From the NCBI GenBank assembly GCA_964478815.1, contig CAYZKY010000007.1, positions 1 through 64,000 on the forward strand: a stretch of 64,000 nucleotides of DNA, in the 5' to 3' direction. The notes under the pieces are model-generated. The model searched no databases and was not told where the DNA came from. It worked only from the letters and a program-made list of their open reading frames with translations. A program made the position numbers and the translations under genes. Origin of the DNA: DASVNK01 sp964478815. GTDB lineage: Bacteria; Verrucomicrobiota; Verrucomicrobiia; Limisphaerales; SXQI01. Below, piece after piece: positions 36,148 through 43,445 of this stretch (position 1 is its first letter; every line of letters begins with the position of its first letter).

Positions 36148-36554
36148 AAGCACGCATTAAAGAGGACCTTGATTTGCTGCGGGGGCGGTTTCCCGCGCTC
36201 GAACACGGGCCAAACTTCGAGTGGGTCCGGATTCCGGCGTTTCCCTTCCCAAAAGGCCGGTTCAACAAGGCGAGCGGTCCTATCCTGTTTGTGTTGCCAG
36301 TTGGCTACCCGCAGACCGGCCCGGACAACTTCTTTACTGATGTTGATCTCCGCCTGACGGACGGCTCATTGCCGCCAGGCTTCAACGCTGGTCCGCAATC
36401 AAGCAGTGGACCAGCGCCGGTACCGGGAAACTGGGGTTGGTTCTCTTGGCACCCTAACAAGTGGACCGTGGCGGCCGAGATTGCGGCCGGAGACAACCTG
36501 CTGGTGTTCGTAACCGGAATCCAATTGTGTTTGCGTGGGGAGGAATCGACATGA
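36144..36554 (+). CDS. prokaryotic E2-like (Prok-E2_E) protein
   Basis: A 136-residue protein with the UBC-like core of the Prok-E2_E family: FPFPKGRFNKASGPILFVLP, VGYPQTGPDNFFTDVDLRL and WFSWHPNKWTVAAEI with the HPN motif. Its only Cys is C129 in the last eight residues, more than 20 residues after HPN. The usual E2 position near HPN has none. It may therefore use a displaced Cys or act as a non-catalytic adaptor, which needs testing. It overlaps its neighbours on both sides by ATGA. Confidence 0.82.
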   Translation: MKARIKEDLDLLRGRFPALEHGPNFEWVRIPAFPFPKGRFNKASGPILFVLPVGYPQTGPDNFFTDVDLRLTDGSLPPGFNAGPQSSSGPAPVPGNWGWFSWHPNKWTVAAEIAAGDNLLVFVTGIQLCLRGEEST

Positions 36555-37096
36555 GCCATGAGATTTTAATCCCCGCCGGCATCCTGAATCGCGTTCAGCG
36601 CCACCTTTTCCAGAGTCATCTTGAGCAGGCGGCTTTTCTGTTCGCCACGACGGAGACCGAATACGGGGCCGTCCGTTTTCATGTGGAGGACTCCTACCTG
36701 GTTCCCGCCAGCGGATGGGACGTGCAGATGGACGTTTATTTGGAGATGACGGACGAAGAGCGGGCCAAAATCTTGAAAATGGCACGGGACCGTAATGCGG
36801 CGATCATCGATTGCCATTCTCACCCGCACAGCCAGGAAGACGTTTGGTTTTCTCCAAGCGACCTGGCCGGCATCAATCAGTTTGCACAATACACCAAATG
36901 GAAATTAAAGGGCCGCCCGTTCGCGGCACTGGTGTTTGGAGAGACCTCCATTGATGGCGTGGTATGGCAGGGCGAATTCGCCGGTGCGGAACCGCTGGGG
37001 GCTTTGGCTGTCGTAGGACAGGCCCGGCTAATACCAACCGGTTCTTGGTTCCGGCCTCGACCAGTTCGACTAAACAGATTTCAACCTTATGACTAG
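36551..37096 (+). CDS. JAB/JAMM metallopeptidase (deubiquitinase-like)
   Basis: A 181-residue MPN-fold protein with the full JAMM motif: the Glu of LEQAAFLFATTE, then HSHPHSQEDVWFSPSD, giving H-S-H-P and S-x-x-D. JAMM enzymes remove ubiquitin or trim modifier precursors. In this operon the modifier already ends in Gly, so removal or recycling seems more likely than maturation. It overlaps the E2 gene (ATGA) and the E1 gene (8 bp). Confidence 0.9.
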   Translation: MSHEILIPAGILNRVQRHLFQSHLEQAAFLFATTETEYGAVRFHVEDSYLVPASGWDVQMDVYLEMTDEERAKILKMARDRNAAIIDCHSHPHSQEDVWFSPSDLAGINQFAQYTKWKLKGRPFAALVFGETSIDGVVWQGEFAGAEPLGALAVVGQARLIPTGSWFRPRPVRLNRFQPYD

Positions 37097-37988
37097 TGAA
37101 CGTTTCAAAAGACAAATCGCCGCTTTCGGCGACCTCGGCCAACAACGGCTCGCGGCGGAGCGCGTTGGAATCGTTGGCGGCGGCGGCTTGGGCTGCTTTG
37201 TCAGCCAATCTCTAGTTAACCTAGGCGTCGGCCGGCTGGTCGTCGTTGATCACGATACCCTCACCGAATCAAATCGAAACCGCTGGGTCCTGGGATTCTC
37301 GGCCGATATTGGCGCATACAAGGTTGATCTGATCCGGCGCTACATACTGGCCGTTGACCCTGCGGCAGATGTGATCGCAATCCGGGAGAACGTGAGAACT
37401 CGGGCTGCACTGATCGAGCTGATGAAATGCTCAACGATCTTCGGGTGCGTTGACAATGACGGGGCCAGACTGATTCTGACTGAGCTGTGTGCGGCTTACC
37501 AAATCACGTATATCGACTGCGCCAGCGAAATCATTCCACCAAAAGCCGACTCTCCCCTGGATTTTGGCGGGCGTGTGGTGGTCGCTCGGCCAGGTCAGTT
37601 TTGCTTGTTCTGCGCCGGCGAACTTGATTCCGAAGAGGCCAAAATGGCCCTGGAGGACTCAGCGGTTCAGGCTGCCCGCAACGCGCACGGCTACGGCCTC
37701 GGTTCCGAGGTCGAATCTCCCAGCGTCGTATCCTTGAACGGCGTAGTGGCCAACTTGGCCGTAACGGAATTCATGGTCATGGTGGCCCGGATGCGAGAGC
37801 CGGCCCTTAAGCTCACATTTCGAGGGATGCGAGGCGTTGTTGTGTCGAACAAAGCTGAACGCTCACCCAATTGCTACACCTGCGGTGTCCTGAACGGGAT
37901 CCGCGATGAGGTCGATATTTTACGGTACGTTTTGCCAGAACGAAATAACGAATTCGTTACCGGCCAACTGGCCTTGGCTGCTTCCTAA
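37089..37988 (+). CDS. ThiF/E1-like adenylating enzyme
   Basis: A 299-residue E1-like protein. VGIVGGGGLGCFVSQSLVNL is the nucleotide-binding loop, DHDTLTESNRNRW carries the Asp and Arg contacts to ATP, and CVDNDGAR is the second Asp. Two CxxC pairs (FCLFCAGEL and NCYTCGVL) form the zinc site. The crossover segment ESPSVVSLNGVVANLAVTEF has no Cys at the usual catalytic position, so it may adenylate without forming a classic thioester. It ends the operon; a strong inverted repeat follows at 38076-38127. Confidence 0.88.
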   Translation: MTSERFKRQIAAFGDLGQQRLAAERVGIVGGGGLGCFVSQSLVNLGVGRLVVVDHDTLTESNRNRWVLGFSADIGAYKVDLIRRYILAVDPAADVIAIRENVRTRAALIELMKCSTIFGCVDNDGARLILTELCAAYQITYIDCASEIIPPKADSPLDFGGRVVVARPGQFCLFCAGELDSEEAKMALEDSAVQAARNAHGYGLGSEVESPSVVSLNGVVANLAVTEFMVMVARMREPALKLTFRGMRGVVVSNKAERSPNCYTCGVLNGIRDEVDILRYVLPERNNEFVTGQLALAAS

Positions 37989-38075
37989 CCATTTCGTGGG
38001 GCTGGTTTGCCGGAGTCTTCTTCCATGCGTTCCTCATTCACTGCCGGCAATCCCCGTTTGATAACCTTATCGCGT

Positions 38076-38127
38076 CGCCCATCTCGCCATCGTCTTCACC
38101 TTTCCTGAGACGATAGTGAGATGGGCG
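38076..38127. repeat. 20-bp inverted repeat after the ubiquitin-like operon
   Basis: Arms at 38076-38095 and 38108-38127 (CGCCCATCTC inverted as GAGATGGGCG at the ends) match at 18 of 20 positions around a 12-base loop. No T tract follows on either side. It may be a bidirectional terminator or an element end. It lies between the E1 gene and a recombinase remnant. Confidence 0.6.
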
Positions 38128-38169
38128 AAGGGAGAAGTAGGGCTGGTTTCGCTTCCAGAAGAAAGGCGG

Positions 38170-38547
38170 GAAATCTCATGAAGTGCCCGCGCATCACGAC
38201 GCGGAAATTTTCCTCGATGCCTCCCTCACTGCCGATGGGAATCACCAGGAGAACAAGCACCTCTCTTTCGCACCGCGCCCGGAAAATCTGGCACCCTCTC
38301 GGAACGGCGGCTTAACCGAAACGAGACTCTCGCCATGATCAAGCGACGCGCGAATGTTGCGGGATTACCGGGAAACACCTGCAATCACACCTTCCGCGCT
38401 CCAGGCATCACCCCATTTCTTCTAAACGGCGGCACGGTCGAGAAAGCCCAAACCGTCGCCGGGCATGAATCGCCGAAAAGCACCTAGCTTTATGACCGCC
38501 GGAGCGATGAGATCACTTTGGATGAAATCGAGTGGATTCTCAACTGA
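38170..38547 (+). pseudogene. tyrosine recombinase C-terminal remnant
   Basis: The sequence starts with HEVPAHHDAEIFLDASL, shifts frame near 38310, and continues as NETLAMIKRRANVAGLPG, NHTFRAPGITPFLLNGG, KAQTVAGHESP and DEITLDEIEWILN. A TAG interrupts just before the catalytic Tyr (LYDRRSDE). It belongs to the same subfamily as the broken gene at 33060-33923, but on the opposite strand. Together they flank the TIGR02391-free, ubiquitin-like part of the island. Confidence 0.85.
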
Positions 38548-38692
38548 CGCCGCCGGTGGAAAGACTGGAACCCGCGCAGCCGGAGGCTTGCAGCCGTTCT
38601 AATTCAATACAATATGCCAGTTTCGCGGCCCAATTTGTCTCCATGAATCCTTTTGTGGTACGATGCCGGTGGGTTCACTAAAGGAGCACATC

Positions 38693-38950
38693 ATGCATCA
38701 CGTTCATCCCCGCCTCCGAAATCGCCATGCATTTCTCGAAACTGCTCGACCGGGTGCGTTTGGGAGAGGGATTTGTCATCACCCAAGGGGGCCAGGAGAT
38801 TGCCCGGCTTCTTCCAACCAAACGGCGAGCAATCAGGAAATCCAAAGCGCGATCGAGCAGATGGAACAGCTTCAGCAGAGCACCTTCTTGAACCGTCCCG
38901 GGATGCCTTTCCTCGACATTGCCGAACCGGTCGCAGTGGGACGCCAGTGA
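38693..38950 (+). pseudogene. Phd-type antitoxin with two compensating frameshifts
   Basis: The ATG frame gives MHHV. An extra T near 38704 then moves the coding sense to another frame (PASEIAMHFSKLLDRVRLGE, FVITQGGQEIARLLPTKRR), and near 38820 it returns (NQEIQSAIEQMEQLQQ, PGMPFLDIAEPVA). The stop overlaps the GTG start of vapC (38947). If both shifts are real the antitoxin is dead while its toxin frame is open. A sequencing error is the alternative. Confidence 0.7.
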
Positions 38951-39372
38951 GTCCTTTCGTCCTCGACTGTTCTTTTACCATGAGCTGGATCTTTCAAGAT
39001 GAAGCAGCTCCCTATTCTCTTGAACTGAGACGATCTCTCAGCGCGGAGCGCCCTGCGGTCGTGCCGCCACTGTGGAAATTTGAAGTGGCCAATGTTCTAA
39101 TCATGGGCGAACGGCGCGGGAGAATTTCCGAAACGCCGGCCGCCCGGCACTTGCTGCTGCTTTCCATGCTGCCGATTGAAATTGACGATGGTTCCCTGGA
39201 CGCAAGCGGGTCGAACGGCTCTCTCCTCGCGCGCAAGCATCCGTTGACCGCGTATGACGCGTCCTCTCTGGAATTGGCCCAAAGACGCGGATTGCCGCTC
39301 CCCTCCTTCCACGGAGCGCTTCGGAAGGCCGCCGAGAGGGAGAACGTCAAGCGTCTGTCTTCCCGGAAGTGA
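38947..39372 (+). CDS. VapC-type PIN-domain toxin, antitoxin apparently broken
   Basis: A 141-residue PIN protein: FVLDCSFTMSWIF (first Asp), PPLWKFEVANVLIMGERRGR (Glu) and LTAYDASSLELAQRRGLPL (late acids). It starts with GTG overlapping the antitoxin stop. The catalytic acids look intact although the antitoxin is frameshifted. Some residues (LDCS instead of LDAS) are unusual, so loss of activity is possible. Confidence 0.85.
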   Translation: MSPFVLDCSFTMSWIFQDEAAPYSLELRRSLSAERPAVVPPLWKFEVANVLIMGERRGRISETPAARHLLLLSMLPIEIDDGSLDASGSNGSLLARKHPLTAYDASSLELAQRRGLPLPSFHGALRKAAERENVKRLSSRK

Positions 39373-39768
39373 ACTCGCCTTGGACGGCGTTTGCTTTTGG
39401 CACCTCATGCGCCCAACTCGCCCGGCAGCGAGACCTGACACTCGAGGGGTGGGAATCGATTCCGATCTTCGGTGAGGGAGGCTCTCCGATTTCTCCGTGG
39501 CCGATTTTGTGCCCCGCGAATGTTCGCATTGGTTTTCTCTGCCAGCGGAGGGCCGTGCAGGGAACGAGTTCCAGGCCAGCCGCTTTCCGAATCCGGTTTA
39601 GCCCTCCCAGCAAAGCGAAGACTTGCCGTCGGTCCGGGGCGTAGAGTGCATAGGGCAACTCCTGGAAGCGACGCTCGATGGTTTCGACCAAATCGGTGAG
39701 CGGCTCCCGAAGGAAGCCCGCCTTTAACTTCGTCAAACGGTTCCCGCGCCATGCGCACCGAAGGGAGG
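39373..39768. other. interval with a possible minus-strand remnant
   Basis: Minus-strand reading of about 39470-39735 gives protein-like sequence (LTDLVETIERRFQELPYALY, LLGGLNRIRKAAGLELVPC) that I cannot assign. It has no clean start and runs into antisense of the next TA genes. It may be a piece of a decayed gene. Confidence 0.3.
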
Positions 39769-39906
39769 ATGGAAGCCGCCATGTCTGGCGCGAGCGAACG
39801 CTCGATCCAGAACCAGACCGGTCACCGGAGCCTCGCCGTCTTGCGCCTCTATATCCGCGATGGAAGCCTATTCCGCGAGACCGCCGCCAAGAATGCCGGC
39901 CTGTAA
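39769..39906 (+). pseudogene. recombinase 3' end remnant (copy of the 28.7-kb gene end)
   Basis: Forty-five codons starting at MEAAMSGASERSIQNQTGHR and ending RDGSLFRETAAKNAGL match the C-terminus of the intact recombinase at 27893-28861, including the His and the Tyr (LRLYIRDG). No upstream coding sequence of that gene is left. A phd-vapC module follows 108 bp later. Confidence 0.85.
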
Positions 39907-39978
39907 TATTCCCGGTCGCGATCCGAACCGCGCCATTCCCGGGGCGACCTCTTGCCAAGGCAGGCCTGATGTGCGATA

Positions 39979-39999
39979 ATCTGACCATACTAGTCAGAT
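39979..39999. promoter_or_regulatory. inverted-repeat operator of phd-vapC
   Basis: ATCTGAC at 39979-39985 is inverted as GTCAGAT at 39993-39999 with a 7-base spacer, 14 bp before the antitoxin start. It is typical of TA autoregulation sites. Confidence 0.55.
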
Positions 40000-40013
40000 A
40001 ATGAGGATGCTTC

Positions 40014-40319
40014 ATGTCCAAGACACCTGTTTCCGATGAACCGAAACAAGTGCCACTGCTTGGTGGATTCCCCAGCTGGAAGCTGGAGGAGGCCAAGGCG
40101 CGCTTCAGTGAACTGGTCAAGTCCGCCCGGGGCGGCCCGCAGCGGGTCACCGTGCATGGGCGCGATGCCGTCATGGTGGTCGATGCCGAGATGTTTGCCG
40201 CCCTGCTGCCTTCCAGCCAGCAGCCGAGCCTGCACCAGCTCCTTTCCGACTCTCCCCTGGCCCGGCTCAAATTCGGGAGCAAACCGGTCCGGGCTCCGGT
40301 AAGGGACGTTGAACTATGA
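40014..40319 (+). CDS. Phd/YefM antitoxin
   Basis: A 101-residue antitoxin. After a short extension (VPLLGGFPSWKLEEAKARFS) come LVKSARGGPQRVTVHGRDAV and MVVDAEMFAALL, the Phd fold, then a flexible toxin-binding tail. It overlaps the toxin gene by 4 bp (ATGA) and has an inverted-repeat operator upstream. Confidence 0.9.
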   Translation: MSKTPVSDEPKQVPLLGGFPSWKLEEAKARFSELVKSARGGPQRVTVHGRDAVMVVDAEMFAALLPSSQQPSLHQLLSDSPLARLKFGSKPVRAPVRDVEL

Positions 40320-40759
40320 GCGGCTGGGTGCTCGACACCAATGTGCTGTCCGAGCTGCGGAAAGGGAGCCGGTCCCACGCCGCTGTTACGGCCTGGGCAG
40401 AGGATCAGGCTGTGTATCAGCTTTTCGTCAGCCGCGTCACGCTCGGCGAGATCCAGTATGGCATTGAGCAAACGCCCAATCCCGCCTTTCGCCTGGAACT
40501 GGAGCAATGGGTGCAGGCGCGCCTTCTCCCCTGGTTTTCCGGGCGGATTCTGGAGGTCGACCAGCCGGTCATCGTGGAGTGGCGTCGGATGGTTGAAAAG
40601 GGGCGAAAACGAAACCACACCTTCAGCCAGCCCGACCTGTTTATTGCCGCGACAGCAAAGGTGCATGGTCTGGGTGTAGCCACGCGCAACGTGGAGGATT
40701 TTGCACTCGCGGGCGTCGCCGTCACCAACCTTTGGAAATATCGCTCGCTTCGATCGTAG
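40316..40759 (+). CDS. VapC/FitB-type PIN-domain toxin
   Basis: A 147-residue PIN ribonuclease: WVLDTNVLSELRKGSR (Asp), RVTLGEIQYGIEQTP (Glu) and SQPDLFIAATAKVHGLGVAT (late acids) followed by NVEDFALAGV. All catalytic acids are present. It is paired with the overlapping Phd gene. Confidence 0.92.
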   Translation: MSGWVLDTNVLSELRKGSRSHAAVTAWAEDQAVYQLFVSRVTLGEIQYGIEQTPNPAFRLELEQWVQARLLPWFSGRILEVDQPVIVEWRRMVEKGRKRNHTFSQPDLFIAATAKVHGLGVATRNVEDFALAGVAVTNLWKYRSLRS

Positions 40760-40875
40760 GAATATGGGAACCAGGCTTCCTCCTCTCTTGTCCGCTTGGA
40801 GCTTAACAGGGTCGAGCTGCGTGCCGGGCAAGGCTCCGCGTCGCTTTCCGGTCGCTCCCTGGCCACTCAGGAGGA

Positions 40876-41014
40876 CTCTACCGTCGCGAGCGAACGTTCG
40901 ATTCGGACCGGGCTTCGGGGTCTCCCTGTCCTTCGCCGGCAGATTCGCGATGGCGGCCTCTTAAAGAATAGCGCGGCGAAAAAACCCGCCTCTGGCCTCG
41001 GCTCACATGTGTAA
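40876..41014 (+). pseudogene. second recombinase 3' end remnant
   Basis: The reading SERSIRTGLRGLPVLRRQIR, DGGLLKNSAAKK is a more decayed copy of the recombinase C-terminus, with His and Tyr replaced. A vapC remnant follows about 45 bp downstream, repeating the order seen at 28.7-29.6 kb. Confidence 0.7.
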
Positions 41015-41060
41015 GATATTCCGTGCGCATTGCCGGCAGATGGCAGCTGATATGATCGAA

Positions 41061-41207
41061 CCAGGCCCTCAATTTCGCATTCATGACCTGCGGCTGGCTG
41101 CTCAGGTCATCCAGCGCGGCTTCGGCTTTCTCACCGCGAATGCCTAGGATTTTCGTGATGTTCCCGGAGTGCGTTTGGCGGAATTCAGCGGACGGGGAAA
41201 GGATTGA
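41061..41207 (+). pseudogene. vapC C-terminal remnant
   Basis: PGPQFRIHDLRLAAQVIQRG, FLTANA, TAG, DFRDVPGVRLAEFS is a copy of the end of the PIN toxin at 29191-29613. The TAG replaces a Lys codon. The antitoxin and toxin N-terminus are deleted, but a worn operator palindrome remains just upstream. Confidence 0.8.
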
Positions 41208-41384
41208 TCGGTTCGCTGGTCTGGACGCTCTCAAAGCCCCTGCCATGTGAATTCGACATGGAGTGCATGGTTGGAGGGGACCGTCTCGGTCAGGTGGCTC
41301 CATTTTGGATGTTGCCAATCTCTCCCGGGCATTTTGCGCCACGGTTGAAAGCTCGACGGCAGGGGTGATCGGTTCGCCATCCGT

Positions 41385-41978
41385 TCAGATAAGCAAGTCG
41401 AGCTGGACGCGGGACGGAAGCGCGCTGCGTTTCGCCGCCAGACTCTCGAACATCTCCTCTTGCGTGGTGGGAAGATCCGATTCCCGCAACTCAAGCGCGA
41501 TGGCCTCAGCCTCATTCGGACTCGCTCCGCCCGCTTGAAACTCCTGGAGCATCTGCGCATACGGCTTATTGGCGGCAAACAATCCTCCATCCGCGTACAT
41601 CACCTTCAGCCGCCAGCGCCATTCCGCGATGGTCAGGTCCGTGCCGATAAACTCCACGGGCGGTCCGAGGCGATACGGTTTTCCAGCGAGCGTCACCCGT
41701 TCTCCCTCTCGATAGTGCGACCCCGGGATCCGTGCCGGTTCCGGACCCGAGTACGCCACCGCTGGGATCAGTGGACAACACAGGGCCGAATGCCCTGTGC
41801 GGCCTCCAAAACTGGCGTAGAACTGTCCCTGGTGTTGGAAAGCTCGCACTTTGGGGAAAGATTGTGCCGATTAAGCGGCGTCGATATCCCCTTGCTCAGT
41901 CCGCCAAATGGCCATTTCCAGGCGACGCCAATTCACCGTGATTTGCCGCAAATTGCTTTCGGTCCGTTCCCGCTCCAC
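41385..41978 (-). pseudogene. paralogue of protein X with a nonsense codon
   Basis: The full length aligns with X (29801-30394) from a GTG at 41978. A TAA at 41871-41873 replaces the Tyr codon in the AAYSAQSFPKV segment. Beyond it the frame is open and highly conserved (RAFQHQGQFYASFGGRTG, EEWRW-like AEWRWRLKVMYADGGLFA). Either the gene is dead or it is translated only from an internal start. Confidence 0.72.
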
Positions 41979-42489
41979 GAATGCCTGCCTCCTCTAACAG
42001 GGTATAGAACAATAGGGCGGCAAGATCAATGATCTCACCTGGGGTGTCTCTGGACAAAGCCCTTGATCATGTGGGGAGCCAGAGTTCGCCCCAATGACGG
42101 CTCTGTCGGACTTCGGCTAGAGCACCGAGTGGTGTCACCGCGCTTTACTTGTTGATCCACGCGCAGCCCTGGCTGCTTCTCCTCGATTTCGCACCGATCT
42201 CCGGCACGACACGATGCTCTGGGCGAGCCGGAACTATGGTGTAGTTCAGCACTTCGTTCCATCTGAATTAGTGCTGTGATTGCCCCTGGAGCTTTCGCCT
42301 CGGCCGGGTCCGAGGCAATTCTATCGCGCTCGCTTGGAATGAACCGGCGTCGCTCTTTCTCTCTTGCCTTCAACTGGTCGGTCCTGCTTGCCGTAGCGCG
42401 GGTAATCGACCGTGATCCGATCTTCCAGCGCCACCTGTCCGAGGTGATTTGTCAAAGTTCTGTTCCGTGCAATTCAATGGTGCCGGCTC
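41979..42489. other. insertion between the X and Y paralogues
   Basis: In the intact copy X and Y are 60 bp apart; here they are separated by 511 bp. The minus strand shows transposase-like but unassigned peptide (ALEDRITVDYPRYGKQDRPV) with several stops. It is probably a decayed insertion. Confidence 0.4.
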
Positions 42490-43119
42490 TTACCGTTCGA
42501 TAAGGGGGGATCCGTCATTCGAAACCAGTTCGCTTCGGCAATGCGCGACAATTCGCGAGAGCGGCCAGTTCCAGGTGTATTCGATGGCGGAACGGTCGCT
42601 GTAAGCCGACCACAACAGTTCAAAGAACTGGCTGGTTTGCGCCGTCGTCAGGCCGGTCGTGTCCAGCCGCGCTTCCAGTTCTTCTTGCGCTCCCATGAGT
42701 TGCGCCTCAGCGTAAGCGCGGGCCACCGCGGACAACGCAAGGAGTTCCTCGCGCCGTTGCCGAAGCGCGCGCATCCGCAGTCGGTCGCGATCTTTCCGGG
42801 CCTGCTGCATTTGTCCTTCCAACCCGTCATCCTCGGCTCCGAGAACCCGAGCGATGGTTTAGGCCGTTTCCCAACAGTTTTCCCAGAAAGAGGCCTGGTG
42901 CGCCGGGGTCGTGTCGTCCGTAAAGCGGAACGAGCGGAGATTCTTGGCGGCAAACTGAGCGTCCACCCAGGCCAGATCGAAGCAGGCAAATTCGGCGATT
43001 GGCTTTTCTGGGAGGAACAATTCCAACTGCGTAAATTCCTGACCGCTCTGGTTGGAAGGCGGGGGTCCGATGAGCGGGCATGCCCGCCGCGCGTTCGTTC
43101 TGGCTCCATTGTCCCTCAC
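42490..43119 (-). pseudogene. paralogue of protein Y with a nonsense codon
   Basis: It aligns with Y (30454-31047) over its length: QLELFLPEKPIAEF, FDLAWVDAQFAAKNLRSFRF, FWENCWETA, then an in-frame TAA at 42859-42861. The frame resumes with RQRREELLALSAVARAYAEA and IEYTWNWPLSRIVAHCRSE. One base change accounts for the stop. Confidence 0.72.
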
Positions 43120-43152
43120 TTGCCAATCCTCCGCGCTCCCTACCGTCCGCCG

Positions 43153-43404
43153 TCAATCGTCCTCCGGGAGCATCACGACGGTCGAACGGCGATCCCCCTC
43201 CGTCCGAATCCAAAATGGCCTCCCGCTTCCGGTGCGGTACGACGAAAGAAGTCGCAATCCGGCCTTCAGCGCATGCTCGTTCGCGCAGCGCGCGAGCGGT
43301 TCCAGATCGCCCCAATCCCCGGCCTGATGCCGTGCCAGGGCCGCCGCCAGTTCGTGGGAGGATATTTCTTCAAGGGCTCCAGGAGTGATCATCACCCGTC
43401 CCAT
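43153..43404 (-). CDS. small plasmid-associated protein of unknown function
   Basis: An 83-residue protein from the ATG at 43404 with ELAAALARHQAGDWGDLEPL, NEHALKAGLRLLSSYRT and FWIRTEGDRRSTVVMLPEDD. This pattern is shared by small proteins found on many plasmids and conjugative elements. Their function is not known to me. It lies 33 bp upstream of the Y paralogue on the same strand, and divergent from the coupling protein gene. Confidence 0.65.
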   Translation of the reverse strand: MGRVMITPGALEEISSHELAAALARHQAGDWGDLEPLARCANEHALKAGLRLLSSYRTGSGRPFWIRTEGDRRSTVVMLPEDD

Positions 43405-43445
43405 GTCGAAGCGGCCCGGCAGCGAGAGCGCGCCAGGGTCGGGAG

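Noticed and set aside
39347..40831. A 494-codon open frame on the minus strand
   Set aside because: It is antisense to an intact phd-vapC pair and to a recombinase tail. Only the part below 39735 looks protein-like, and that is noted as a possible remnant.
33525..42861. Recoding of TAA/TAG as an alternative genetic code
   Set aside because: Intact genes all around end in TAA, TAG or TGA normally, and the stops occur only in duplicates or decayed recombinases. Pseudogenisation is simpler.
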